Assembly (NCBI RefSeq): GCF_003332275.1
Contig: NZ_QOVA01000004.1
Span: 210,327 to 274,326 of the forward strand
Reading direction: 5' to 3'
Length of the DNA: 64,000 nucleotides
Source of the DNA: Edaphovirga cremea
GTDB lineage: Bacteria > Pseudomonadota > Gammaproteobacteria > Enterobacterales > Enterobacteriaceae
The notes below the pieces were generated by a model, which made no database searches, was not told the origin of the DNA, and saw only the letters and a program-made list of their open reading frames with translations. Below are positions 1 to 8,344 of this stretch, one piece after another (position 1 is the first letter of the stretch; the number at the start of each line of letters is the position of its first letter). Made by a program: the position numbers and the translations under genes.

Positions 1-184
1 GGATCAGGCGGGTAAAGAACTTGCACGTTACCAACTCACTGAGCAAGGGTCTCATACAGGGATTGTTATTGCGTCTTTGCGCCGCAACAACGGCCAGTGG
101 GATTTCACTGCTCATGGTCACGCCTGCCGTGGTCGTACTATTGACGACATGCATTCTGATATCGTTTCTACGGTGGTGCGTTAA
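1..184 (+). CDS. terZ: TerZ, C-terminal part (cut by window start)
   Basis: An open frame enters from the left edge (first full codon at base 2) and ends with TAA at 182-184, leaving about 60 residues. It contains the TerD-family C-terminal signature: a stretch ending LTEQGSHTGIVIASLRRNNG, then QWDFTAHGHACRGRTIDD. TerD-family proteins are small cytoplasmic calcium-binding proteins of the tellurite/stress-resistance system. Its position directly before terA, with the stop overlapping the terA ATG (TAATG), is that of terZ in known terZABCDE operons. A TerX-type paralogue cannot be excluded because the N-terminus is missing. Confidence 0.8.
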   Translation, partial: DQAGKELARYQLTEQGSHTGIVIASLRRNNGQWDFTAHGHACRGRTIDDMHSDIVSTVVR

Positions 185-1344
185 TGAATATGACTCCAGG
201 GGGCAATGCCCCCGTTCCCGCAAAAGCACTGACAGTCCGGGTTCAGTCTGGCGCGCCAGTTGATGCCTCGGCATTCCGGCTCTTCGCCACGGGCAAAGTG
301 CAGGGCGATACCGACATGGTGTTTTACGGTCAGCAGGCGAATGACGACAACACCATTACCTTTACCCCTGAAGGCAATAATACGTCTTTCCAGGTCGACG
401 TTAACCGCCTGCATCCGGACGTGCAGAAAGTGGCATTTGCTGTCACCTGTGACGGTAGCCAGACAGTTTCTGGCCTGCAACGTCTCTCTATTCAGCTTGA
501 GGCCGATAATGAAGTGCTGATCAGCGGTAACGTTGAACTGACCGGGCGTCAGGAAGCGGCACTGATTCTGGGTGAGTTGTACCGTCGTAACGCCGACTGG
601 AAATTCCGCTTTATCGCGCAGGGCTTCAACGGCGGGCTTAAGCCGCTGGCTGAGCACTTCGGTGTGGAGGTGGCGGATTCTCCGGCTCCAGCCCCGACTC
701 CGGTACCCCCTCCGGCTCCGACGCCTGCCCCGAGCAGAGTCAACCTGAGCAAAGTGTCACTCACCAAAGAAAAGCCGACGATTAGCCTCGAGAAGCGTGA
801 CAACTTTGGCGAAATTCGCATCAACCTGAACTGGCATCGGGGTAGTGCGCCATCAGGTTTGCGCGGAATGTTCAGCTCCAATAAAGGGGTTGACCTCGAC
901 TTGGGCGCTTTTGTCGAACTGACCAATGGCGAAAAAGGGGTAATTCAGGCGCTGGGCAACAATTTTGGTCGTTTAAATAGCCGGCCCTATGTTGAATTGC
1001 AGGGTGATGACCGCACCGGTGATGTGTCTAGTGGTGAATGGTTGTACATCAACGGTCGCGAGTGGAAGAACATCCAGCAGGTGCTGATTTATGCTTTCAT
1101 CTATGAAGGGGCGGCAAGTTGGGATAAGACGGATGGTGTAGTGACTCTCCATATCCCGGATCAACCGCCTATCGAAACACGTATGACTGAGGGGCAAAAC
1201 AGCCGCAACATGTGTGCTATCGCCAGACTGGTCAATGAGCAGGGAACTATCAAGGTTGAGCGTATCAACCAGTTCTTCAAAGGCCACAGCGATATGGATG
1301 ACGCATTCGGCTGGGGTTTCCGCTGGAAAGCGGGTTCGAAGTAA
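184..1344 (+). CDS. terA: Tellurite resistance protein TerA
   Basis: The product has 386 residues, the usual TerA length. The N-terminal half (about 1-165) is a TerD-like domain, with an ALILGELYRRNADWKFRFIAQGFNGGL stretch near 125-150. A proline-rich linker follows (about 168-185, repeated PAPTP), then a C-terminal domain of about 200 residues rich in beta-type sequence that ends WGFRWKAGSK. The ATG overlaps the terZ stop by one base, so translation is probably coupled. TerA is thought to act with the other Ter proteins in a membrane-associated stress complex; its biochemical activity is not settled. It is second in the operon. Confidence 0.9.
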   Translation: MNMTPGGNAPVPAKALTVRVQSGAPVDASAFRLFATGKVQGDTDMVFYGQQANDDNTITFTPEGNNTSFQVDVNRLHPDVQKVAFAVTCDGSQTVSGLQRLSIQLEADNEVLISGNVELTGRQEAALILGELYRRNADWKFRFIAQGFNGGLKPLAEHFGVEVADSPAPAPTPVPPPAPTPAPSRVNLSKVSLTKEKPTISLEKRDNFGEIRINLNWHRGSAPSGLRGMFSSNKGVDLDLGAFVELTNGEKGVIQALGNNFGRLNSRPYVELQGDDRTGDVSSGEWLYINGREWKNIQQVLIYAFIYEGAASWDKTDGVVTLHIPDQPPIETRMTEGQNSRNMCAIARLVNEQGTIKVERINQFFKGHSDMDDAFGWGFRWKAGSK

Positions 1345-1367
1345 CGACAGGTAACGAGGATTGCAGA

Positions 1368-1823
1368 ATGAGCTTTTTTGACAAGATGAAAGGGGCAGTG
1401 AATGCCAGCCGCACAGAACTGACCAAACAAGTGAGCCGCTTCAAAAACAAGAAGTTCATGCAAGGTACGGTGGCTGTCTGTGCCCGCATTGCCATAGCCA
1501 GCGACGGTGTCAGCGCTGAAGAAAAACAGAAGATGATCGGTTTTCTCCGCGCATCTGATGAATTAAAAGTTTTCGATACCACTGAAGTGATCGAATTCTT
1601 CAACAAATTGATTTCCAGCTTTGATTTCGATATTGAAATCGGTAAAGGGGAAACAATGCAACATATTCTCGCGCTGAAAGATCAGCCTGAAGCCGCACAA
1701 CTGGCCATTCGTGTAGGGATTGCGGTCGCGAAAAGCGACGGTGATTTCGACCAGAATGAAAAACAGGCTGTACGCGAGATCGCAATCGCGCTGGGTTTTG
1801 ACCCGGCTGAATTTGGCCTCTGA
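1368..1823 (+). CDS. terB: Tellurite resistance protein TerB
   Basis: This is a 151-residue, all-helical TerB-family protein of standard length. The paired acidic segments of the family are visible: AIASDGVSAEEKQKM near 43-57 and AKSDGDFDQNEKQAV near 122-136, which are proposed metal-binding sites. A GAGG ribosome-binding site lies about 7 bases before the ATG. It follows terA by 23 bases and precedes terC. TerB has been reported to interact with the membrane protein TerC, which fits their adjacency. Confidence 0.92.
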   Translation: MSFFDKMKGAVNASRTELTKQVSRFKNKKFMQGTVAVCARIAIASDGVSAEEKQKMIGFLRASDELKVFDTTEVIEFFNKLISSFDFDIEIGKGETMQHILALKDQPEAAQLAIRVGIAVAKSDGDFDQNEKQAVREIAIALGFDPAEFGL

Positions 1824-1848
1824 TTTAAGCTTCATCTAAGGGTTATTT

Positions 1849-2892
1849 ATGGTATCAACGCATATCGGTTTTCCGACGGAAACAGTCATTGTTTTCATTG
1901 CTCTGTCTGTCGGCGCCATCTTTATCGACTTGTTCATGCATCGTCATGACAAGCCTATCTCGCTGAAAAGTGCGGCACTCTGGTCCGTATTCTGGGTTGC
2001 TATCGCGATGGCATTTGCTGGTTTCCTCTACATTCATCACGGAGCGGAAGTCGCCAGTCTGTTTGTTACCGGTTATGCCTTGGAAAAAGTGCTGTCGGTA
2101 GATAACCTGTTTGTGATGATGGCTATTTTCTCCTGGTTTGCCGTACCAGATCGTTATCGTCACCGCGTTCTGTACTGGGGGATTGTGGGGGCAATCGTCT
2201 TCCGCGGTATCTTTGTTGCGATCGGGACCGGGCTCCTGAGCCTCGGGCCCTATGTCGAGATCATCTTTGCACTGGTTGTTGCCTGGACTGCGGTCATGAT
2301 GCTGAGAAGCGGGGGTGACGATGATGAAATTGAAGACTATTCGCAGCATTTGGCATACCGTCTGGTAAAACGTTTCTTCCCTATTTGGCCAAAACTGAGA
2401 GGTCATGACTTCCTGCTGACCCAGAAAGAAGTTAACGAAGAACTGGCGAAACCGGAAAACAAGGACGTCACCGTTGGGCGTGGCACCAAGGTGGCATTGT
2501 ATGCAACGCCGCTGATGCTCTGTGTGGCTGTGGTTGAGCTTTCTGATGTCATGTTTGCTTTTGACTCAGTACCGGCCATCATCGCCGTCAGCCGTGAACC
2601 GCTGATTGTCTACAGTGCAATGATGTTCGCTATTCTTGGTTTGCGTACCCTCTACTTCGTTCTTGAGGCACTGAAACAGTACCTGGTGCATCTTGAAAAA
2701 GCCGTTATTGTGTTGCTGTTCTTTATCGCGGCGAAGCTGGGTCTGAACGCGACTGACCATATTTGGCACCATGGCTACAACATTTCAGCCACCGCGAGCT
2801 TGTTTGTTGTCCTTGGCGTACTGGCGGTAGGTATTATCGTGAGTGTGATGTTCCCGGGAAAGTCGACTCCTGAAGAAAAAAAGGAGAACTAA
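1849..2892 (+). CDS. terC: TerC family integral membrane protein
   Basis: The 347-residue product has seven to nine hydrophobic membrane segments. Two TerC family motifs are conserved: EKVLSVDNLFVMM (about 79-91) and VMFAFDSVPAIIAVS (about 233-247), each with an intramembrane aspartate. A charged cytoplasmic loop (about 150-205, GGDDDEIEDYS) separates the two halves. TerC is the membrane anchor of the tellurite-resistance complex and is related to Alx-type metal exporters. It lies mid-operon, 25 bases after terB. Confidence 0.92.
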   Translation: MVSTHIGFPTETVIVFIALSVGAIFIDLFMHRHDKPISLKSAALWSVFWVAIAMAFAGFLYIHHGAEVASLFVTGYALEKVLSVDNLFVMMAIFSWFAVPDRYRHRVLYWGIVGAIVFRGIFVAIGTGLLSLGPYVEIIFALVVAWTAVMMLRSGGDDDEIEDYSQHLAYRLVKRFFPIWPKLRGHDFLLTQKEVNEELAKPENKDVTVGRGTKVALYATPLMLCVAVVELSDVMFAFDSVPAIIAVSREPLIVYSAMMFAILGLRTLYFVLEALKQYLVHLEKAVIVLLFFIAAKLGLNATDHIWHHGYNISATASLFVVLGVLAVGIIVSVMFPGKSTPEEKKEN

Positions 2893-2943
2893 TCTCTCGT
2901 TCTTGAATCTGAATACGAAAACATCAACTTAAGAGGTTACAAA

Positions 2944-3522
2944 ATGAGTGTTTCTCTTTCTAAAGGCGGTAATGTTTCTTTGAGCAAAGCAGCCCCGACC
3001 ATGAAAAATGTTCTGGTGGGGTTAGGCTGGGATGCCCGTTCTACTGACGGTCAGGATTTTGACCTGGATGCATCGGCTTTCCTGTTGGCTGCAAATGGCA
3101 AAGTACGTAACGATACGGACTTCATTTTCTATAACAATCTGAAATCCAGTGATGGCTCAGTCACCCATACCGGTGATAACCGTACCGGCGAAGGCGACGG
3201 TGATGATGAATCCCTGAAAATCAAACTGGATCTCATCCCCTCTGATGTTGACAAAATTGTCTTCGTAGTCACCATTCATGATGCCCAGACCCGTCGCCAG
3301 AGCTTCGGTCAGGTATCAGGTGCCTTTATTCGTCTGGCAAACGACGACAACCAGACTGAAGTTGCGCGTTATGATCTGACGGAAGACGCCTCCACAGAAA
3401 CAGCCATGCTGTTTGGTGAACTGTATCGTCACAACACGGAGTGGAAATTCCGTGCCGTGGGTCAGGGTTATGCGGGTGGTCTGGCGTCCGTATGTGCTGA
3501 ATACGGCATCAACGCTTCCTGA
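2944..3522 (+). CDS. terD: TerD, calcium-binding stress protein
   Basis: The product has 192 residues, the canonical TerD length. It starts [15 protein letters not shown] and has the family calcium-binding segments: DFDLDASAF near 40 and [14 protein letters not shown] near 78-91. A GAGG ribosome-binding site precedes the ATG. TerD binds calcium and confers tellurite, phage and colicin resistance phenotypes. It is clearly paralogous to the next gene (terE), the two sharing most motifs, which suggests an old tandem duplication conserved in this operon type. Confidence 0.93.
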   Translation: MSVSLSKGGNVSLSKAAPTMKNVLVGLGWDARSTDGQDFDLDASAFLLAANGKVRNDTDFIFYNNLKSSDGSVTHTGDNRTGEGDGDDESLKIKLDLIPSDVDKIVFVVTIHDAQTRRQSFGQVSGAFIRLANDDNQTEVARYDLTEDASTETAMLFGELYRHNTEWKFRAVGQGYAGGLASVCAEYGINAS

Positions 3523-3596
3523 TAGCAACGTCATTTTCGTTTAACAAAGGCAGTCACTGACTGCCTCTCAATCCAATCGTAAGCAGGAGCTTTAAA

Positions 3597-4172
3597 ATGG
3601 CAGTTTCTCTCGTTAAAGGCGGTAACGTATCCCTCACTAAAGAAGCACCAACCATGAATATTGCCATGGTCGGCCTGGGTTGGGATGCGCGTGTTACAGA
3701 CGGTCAGGGATTCGATCTGGACGCTTCCGTATTTATGGTAGGTGAGGATGGCAAAGTGCTTTCCGACGCCAACTTCATTTTCTTCAATAACAAACAGAGC
3801 CCATGTGGTTCCGTTGAGCACCAGGGTGATAACCGTACTGGTGAAGGCGATGGTGACGATGAGAAGGTTAAAATCGACCTGTCCAAAGTCCCGGCCGACG
3901 TGAAGAAATTGGTTTTTGCTGTCACCATTTACGATGCCGAAGGCCGCAAACAGAACTTTGGTATGGTGAGCAACAGTTTCATGCGCGTGTACAACAATGA
4001 CACTGGTGCAGAAATCGCTCGTTTCGACCTGTCTGAAGACGCGTCCACCGAGACGGCGATGATCTTCGGTGAACTGTATCGCAACGGTGCTGAATGGAAA
4101 TTCAAAGCCGTGGGTCAGGGTTTCATCGGTGGGTTGTCAGCTCTGGCTTCCCAGCATGGCGTAAACATCTAA
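3597..4172 (+). CDS. terE: TerE, TerD-family stress protein
   Basis: This 191-residue TerD-family protein starts [18 protein letters not shown]. It has [10 protein letters not shown] near 40, [15 protein letters not shown] near 79 and the C-terminal [20 protein letters not shown] block. A strong AGGAG site lies 8 bases before the ATG. The 74-bp spacer after terD contains a 7-bp hairpin (3548-3566) without a T-tract, possibly an mRNA processing or attenuation structure. TerE is the last gene of the operon here, followed by a terminator; no terF follows. Confidence 0.93.
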   Translation: MAVSLVKGGNVSLTKEAPTMNIAMVGLGWDARVTDGQGFDLDASVFMVGEDGKVLSDANFIFFNNKQSPCGSVEHQGDNRTGEGDGDDEKVKIDLSKVPADVKKLVFAVTIYDAEGRKQNFGMVSNSFMRVYNNDTGAEIARFDLSEDASTETAMIFGELYRNGAEWKFKAVGQGFIGGLSALASQHGVNI

Positions 4173-4189
4173 CGCCTGTTTGTAATACG

Positions 4190-4214
4190 AACCCCGGTGC
4201 TATGTGCCGGGGTT
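4190..4214 (+). terminator. Terminator of the ter operon
   Basis: Perfect 8-bp stem AACCCCGG/CCGGGGTT with a 9-base loop, starting 18 bases after the terE stop and followed by an AT-rich run (AATTAAA). The T-tract is poor, so it may be only partly efficient. Confidence 0.7.
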
Positions 4215-4423
4215 AATTAAACGTCAGATCGTGCCCCTCTTCATTTAATCTTCTCTTTATCTCCGTAGCTCCCGCACTGAACTGAGAAATAAGGTTTCTT
4301 TCAGCCTGACAGTCATTGCACATCAGTTTGACGGTGTAATGGATGGAGCAGAAAAAAGCTCTCATTCAAATAACCAGGCAGCCTGAAGCACAACATACCC
4401 ATTCCCAAAACCGTGATAATGGC

Positions 4424-5317
4424 TTACACCGACTCGGTGAAATAGCGGCGAAGCCATTGATGTGCCGGATCGCGATGTGAGCGTTCGTGCCAAAGCATGG
4501 CGAGTTCGAAGCCTGGAACATCAACTGGCGGTTCAACAACCTGCAAGGAAGGGATATCGCGAACCAGACGTGAAGGCACCATCGCGACGAGATCCGTGCT
4601 TGCCAACACCGAGATCATGAATAGAAAGTGGGGAACCGAAAGCACGACACGGCGCGAAAGACCTGCCTGCGAGAGTTTTTCGTCGGTAATACCGCTGAAT
4701 CCACCGCCAGCCGGCGACACAATCACATGGTCGAAGCGACAGAATTGCGCAAGCGTTGGCCGCTGTTTCAAACGCGGATGGCCAACACGGCCAACCAGCA
4801 CATACTTCTCGGAAAAAAGTATCCGTCGGTGCAACCCGGGTGGTGCCCAATCGCTATTGTGCAGCGCAAGGTCAATCTCACCCTGCTCTGCGTGTTTGGC
4901 GATATGCACGGGTGCAGTGCCAATGACGGCCATGCGGGTTCCCGGCGCTGCCGTGCGTAAACCGGCTAACGCAGGCAGCAAAACTGCGGATTCGCCATAA
5001 TCGGTTGCAGCAACACGCCACGTATTCGTCGCGGTGGCGGGATCAAAGGGATCGGCGGGAGACACTGCGCGTTCAAGCGCATCCAGCGCCTGGCGCAGAG
5101 GCTCGCGCAATTCTTCGGCTCTCGCAGTAGGCAACATCCCCCGCGGTCCGGGCAGCAGCAACGGGTCACCAAAAATCTGCCGAAGCTTGGCGAGATGAAC
5201 GCTGACTGAAGGCTGGGAGAAGTTCAGGCGTTGCGCTGCCCGGGTCACATTATGCTCTGAAAGAAGCACATCCAATGTCACCAGCAGGTTGAGATCCAGC
5301 TTTCGGAGATTATTCAT
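4424..5317 (-). CDS. LysR-family transcriptional regulator
   Basis: The 297-residue protein has an N-terminal winged helix-turn-helix (about 6-65, with NVTRAAQRLNFSQPSVSVHLAKLRQIFGDPLL) and a C-terminal substrate-binding domain, the standard LysR layout. AAGG precedes the ATG at a suitable distance. It is divergent from the quinone oxidoreductase gene at 5408, and the 90-bp shared promoter region holds a short ATAC-N3-GTAT palindrome (5322-5332). By the usual LysR logic it should control that neighbour. The inducer is unknown; the closest families include NodD/LinR-like regulators. Confidence 0.88.
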   Translation of the reverse strand: MNNLRKLDLNLLVTLDVLLSEHNVTRAAQRLNFSQPSVSVHLAKLRQIFGDPLLLPGPRGMLPTARAEELREPLRQALDALERAVSPADPFDPATATNTWRVAATDYGESAVLLPALAGLRTAAPGTRMAVIGTAPVHIAKHAEQGEIDLALHNSDWAPPGLHRRILFSEKYVLVGRVGHPRLKQRPTLAQFCRFDHVIVSPAGGGFSGITDEKLSQAGLSRRVVLSVPHFLFMISVLASTDLVAMVPSRLVRDIPSLQVVEPPVDVPGFELAMLWHERSHRDPAHQWLRRYFTESV

Positions 5318-5407
5318 CTTAATACCTTGTATATGAGTTATTCATTTTCAACATACCTCACAACATCCTACCCTGCTATTCCTAAACCCGATATTGAGAA
5401 AGCCACT

Positions 5408-6193
5408 ATGAATATTCTTCTCGTCTATGCCCATCCTGAAATCCAATCGTTGAACGGATCGCTAAAGCACTTTCTGGTTAAACACCTGGAAGATGCCGGG
5501 CACGTTGTTCAGGTTTCTGACCTGTATGCCATGAAGTGGAAAGCTGCGCTCGATGCAGATGACAGCACGGATCGGCAGACTGAAACGCGTTTCGATCCCT
5601 CTCTGGAGTCGAAACATGCGTTCCAAATGGGAACGCAGAGTGAAGACATTAAGCGTGAACAGGACAAACTGATGTGGGCGGACGCGGTACTTTTTCAGTT
5701 CCCGTTCTGGTGGTTTTCGATGCCCGCGATCATGAAAGGCTGGGTGGAACGTGTTTATGCCTATGGTCTGGCCTACGGTGTTGGGGAGCATTCCGACGTT
5801 CGCTGGGGAGATCGCTATGGCGAAGGCAGTTTTGCAGGGAAGAGGGCGATGCTGATTGTCACTGCGGGAGGCTGGGAATCCCATTACAGCCCGCGGGGTA
5901 TCAATGGCCCAATAGAGGATTTGTTGTTCCCCATCCATCATGGAATTCTGTACTATCCCGGTTTTGACGTTTTACCGCCGTTTACGATTTATCGTACCAA
6001 CAAAATTGATAGTGCAGGGTTTGCAAAAGTGTGTGATGCCCTTGGTCAACGGCTTGACGATCTTTGGACGACACCACCGATCCCTTTCCGTCCGCAAAAC
6101 GCGGGTGAGTATGACATTCCGGCACTTACACTGCGCTCGGATGTCGCGCCGGAGCAGTCAGGTTTCGCGGCTCACATCGTGCCGTCAGTATAA
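5408..6193 (+). CDS. NAD(P)H-dependent quinone oxidoreductase, flavodoxin-like fold
   Basis: The start was placed at MNILLVYAHPEIQSLNG because this is where the flavodoxin-like fold begins; an upstream in-frame ATG would add an unlikely 27 residues. The product has 261 residues. The FMN phosphate-binding region is near residues 8-20, the QFPFWWFSMPAIMKGWVERV motif of the NQO1/MdaB family near 99-118, and TAGG(W) near 151. This family reduces quinones by two electrons with NAD(P)H using bound FAD or FMN. It lies divergent from a LysR regulator, its probable regulator. Confidence 0.85.
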   Translation: MNILLVYAHPEIQSLNGSLKHFLVKHLEDAGHVVQVSDLYAMKWKAALDADDSTDRQTETRFDPSLESKHAFQMGTQSEDIKREQDKLMWADAVLFQFPFWWFSMPAIMKGWVERVYAYGLAYGVGEHSDVRWGDRYGEGSFAGKRAMLIVTAGGWESHYSPRGINGPIEDLLFPIHHGILYYPGFDVLPPFTIYRTNKIDSAGFAKVCDALGQRLDDLWTTPPIPFRPQNAGEYDIPALTLRSDVAPEQSGFAAHIVPSV

Positions 6194-6250
6194 TCATGAA
6201 GTAACTATCATCGTTAAGTTACTAGCGCGATGTGAGCTATTTAAAGTGCC

Positions 6251-6278
6251 TGCCGCACAATGAATTACTTGTGCGGCA
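6251..6278. terminator. Bidirectional terminator-like hairpin
   Basis: Perfect 10-bp stem TGCCGCACAA/TTGTGCGGCA with an 8-base loop, between the convergent quinone reductase gene (+) and lipoprotein gene (-). It is flanked by AT-rich sequence on both sides, consistent with serving both genes. Confidence 0.6.
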
Positions 6279-6307
6279 ATGATTTTCGTTACTTACCAAT
6301 GTGTCAA

Positions 6308-6634
6308 CTAGAATACCGGGCACTGCTTGGCCGTCTTGAGGGCGTCAAGTTGGGTCAGTCGCGCAGCCACTTTTTTTCTGGCGTCACCTTTGGCGATACC
6401 ATTGCCAATACCCAAATCGCCCAAAACACCAAGTACCGTCTTGCCGTCGAAATCCCCGGTTCGTTCTATTTCCATCTCAATGCTTTTCGTTTTGACGATT
6501 TCTTGTTGTATCTGTTTGCAATCAAGCAATCTGGCTTCTTCGGTACTGATCATCGGGGTCTGCGGATATTGTTTGGTTGCACAGCCCACCATCAAAAAAA
6601 TAAGGGGTAACGCAATAACACATTTTCTTTCCAT
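6308..6634 (-). CDS. Small predicted outer-membrane or periplasmic lipoprotein
   Basis: The product has 108 residues, with a type II signal peptide: basic MERK, hydrophobic core, and lipobox LMVGC with the acylated cysteine at residue 18. The mature part is short and charged, with a glycine-rich GVLGDLGIGNGIAKGDA segment near 70-85 that resembles small enterobacterial lipoproteins with an amphipathic glycine zipper. AGGA lies 6 bases before the ATG. Function is not known. It is monocistronic and convergent with the quinone reductase gene. Confidence 0.75.
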   Translation of the reverse strand: MERKCVIALPLIFLMVGCATKQYPQTPMISTEEARLLDCKQIQQEIVKTKSIEMEIERTGDFDGKTVLGVLGDLGIGNGIAKGDARKKVAARLTQLDALKTAKQCPVF

Positions 6635-6674
6635 GATATTCCTAACCTTGTTGGAGTGATCTTTCCTTGAAAAC

Positions 6675-7316
6675 TTACGACGCTAAATTCATCGCCAGAC
6701 TTTTACCCAGCACCGGTGCAAAAGAGCCGGGATTGGCACCAAAAGCCCGTTCAATCAGCGTTAACATCATTCGGTTCAACGCCATCCGTTCTTGAGGTGT
6801 CCAGTGGAATCCATCTTGTCCCAGCAATAGCTGTGAACCGGCCAGAATGAATTGGGCAACGCCCAGCGGATCGTCAACCTGGAAAATACCTTCCTGATTC
6901 CCCTGCTCAATAACCGATGCCAGAATTTGGCCAAAGATTTTCACGGTCTGAATATTACTGCCGTCATTCAGTGCGCGATTTTCGGGTCGATGCATGGCTT
7001 CGAGAATCGCGTATTCACCCGCCTGAATAGTTTGTTGGCCGCTCACGATGATACAAATTTTCTCAATTGCACCAATTCCGGGCGTCTCGGCAATTGAGCG
7101 CGAGTACTCCGCCATATTGGCGATGAATTCTTGTACCAGTGCTTCCAGTACGGCCTGTTTGGAGGCGAAATAATGATAGAAAACGTCATTGCCCACACCC
7201 GCGCAGCGGGATATTTCATCTACAGATGTCTCAGAATAATTTTTATTAAACAGCCGCTTAGCTGAGTTCATTATCACAATACGCCTGACTTGCGGTATTT
7301 CTACGTTCCGTTTCAT
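6675..7316 (-). CDS. TetR-family transcriptional regulator (paralogue 1)
   Basis: The start was placed at MKRNVEIPQVRR, with GAAGTG upstream, because it aligns with the start of the neighbouring paralogue; the product has 213 residues. The helix-turn-helix is at about 15-55. The recognition segment reads VGNDVFYHYF where most TetR proteins have VAKGTFYYYF, so its DNA specificity has probably diverged. The C-terminal ligand domain shares long identical stretches with the regulator at 7537-8166 (for example MHRPENR, QFILAGSQLL, MLTLIERAF). A perfect 14-bp palindrome lies 46 bp upstream and is probably its own operator. No target gene is adjacent. Confidence 0.88.
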   Translation of the reverse strand: MKRNVEIPQVRRIVIMNSAKRLFNKNYSETSVDEISRCAGVGNDVFYHYFASKQAVLEALVQEFIANMAEYSRSIAETPGIGAIEKICIIVSGQQTIQAGEYAILEAMHRPENRALNDGSNIQTVKIFGQILASVIEQGNQEGIFQVDDPLGVAQFILAGSQLLLGQDGFHWTPQERMALNRMMLTLIERAFGANPGSFAPVLGKSLAMNLAS

Positions 7317-7361
7317 ATTCACTTCATTCCCATTGAATGTGTAGAAGATGAACGCATAGTA

Positions 7362-7390
7362 GCCTATTGACTGACGGTCAGTCAATAGGC
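7362..7390. promoter_or_regulatory. Palindromic TetR-type operator
   Basis: Perfect 14-bp inverted repeat with a single central base: half-site GCCTATTGACTGAC and its exact complement. The core TTGACTGAC-G-GTCAGTCAA is typical of TetR-family operators. It sits 46 bp upstream of the first TetR start codon, suggesting autoregulation. Confidence 0.8.
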
Positions 7391-7536
7391 TGATTGCAGA
7401 TAATTACCGCGTGATAACGAGGGAATGGCAAGGGGGGTAGATGTAATGGCAGCAGGCAGCCTGGCCATTTTTCAGGCGAGGAAGAACGGCAGGGTGATTC
7501 AGCCCAAAAGTTTATGTCGCGTGAGAAAGCAGAATG

Positions 7537-8166
7537 CTAAATCAGTTTTTCGCTCGTCAGAGCAGCGAATGATCCGGGAGGCGCAGCGAAGGCGCGTTCA
7601 ATCAGCGTCAGCATCGCCACTTTACGGGCGGTTTCTTCTTCGGGCGTCCAGTTGAAAACCCCGTACCCGAACAGCAATTGAGAGCCCGCCAGAATGAATT
7701 GAATGGTGCTGAGGGGATCGTCAACCTGAAACACACCCTCTTTGTTTCCCTGTTCAATCACGGTCGCGAGAATAGCGCCAAAAACGCGGACAGTTTCGAT
7801 GTTAAGGCGATCGTGCAATTCACGGTTTTCGGGTCGATGCATTTCATCGACAATGTTCCGCTCATCCTCTCCGACCCCTTTTTGCGCCCCGACAATGGCA
7901 CAAATTTTCTCGATGGCACCCCTCTCAGGATCGTCAGCAATCGCCTGCGACTGTTCGGCCATTTTACTGCTGACTTCTTGCACCAGTGCATCAAGCACGT
8001 CTTCTTTCGATTTGAAGTAATAGTAAAACGTCCCTTTGGCGACGCCCGCCGTACGGACAATCTCGTCAACTGACGTTGACGAAAAACCTTTGTTTTCAAA
8101 CAGCGTTCCGGCGACGTCGAGTATTTCGGCGCGTCTGACTTCGGGTGCTTTGACTGTCCGTTTCAT
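7537..8166 (-). CDS. TetR-family transcriptional regulator (paralogue 2)
   Basis: The start was chosen at MKRTVKAPEVRRAEIL because it aligns with the paralogue and has GAGA upstream; an ATG seven codons earlier (8187) lacks a ribosome-binding site. The product has 209 residues, with a canonical TetR helix-turn-helix (VAKGTFYYYFKSKEDVLDALV near 39-59) and a C-terminal ligand domain about half identical to the regulator at 6675-7316. Immediately upstream is an unusual array of 17-bp tandem repeats instead of a palindrome. The pair looks like a tandem duplication with divergent binding specificity. No effector or efflux gene is adjacent. Confidence 0.9.
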   Translation of the reverse strand: MKRTVKAPEVRRAEILDVAGTLFENKGFSSTSVDEIVRTAGVAKGTFYYYFKSKEDVLDALVQEVSSKMAEQSQAIADDPERGAIEKICAIVGAQKGVGEDERNIVDEMHRPENRELHDRLNIETVRVFGAILATVIEQGNKEGVFQVDDPLSTIQFILAGSQLLFGYGVFNWTPEEETARKVAMLTLIERAFAAPPGSFAALTSEKLI

Positions 8167-8189
8167 AACTGGCTTTCTCAATGACATTG

Positions 8190-8267
8190 TTTGTTCAAGA
8201 TACTGTTTTGTTCAAGGTACTGTTTTGTTCAAGGTATGGTTTTGTTCAAGATACTGTTTTGTGCAAG
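8190..8267. repeat. Tandem array of 17-bp repeats upstream of tetR paralogue 2
   Basis: There are four and a half head-to-tail units of TTTTGTTCAAGRTACTG starting at 8190 (first unit one T short), 8206, 8223, 8240 and 8257 (last unit degenerate). On the minus strand each unit presents TTGAAC, a -35-like hexamer. The array ends 24 bp from the likely start codon, so it covers the promoter region. It could be an operator array or slippage-prone promoter DNA. Confidence 0.85.
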
Positions 8268-8344
8268 ACGACGGGACAGAGTTTACCACCCATCACATGC
8301 GTCGGACGATGATTGATACAAAAAGAGAGAGAAATACGGACGGG

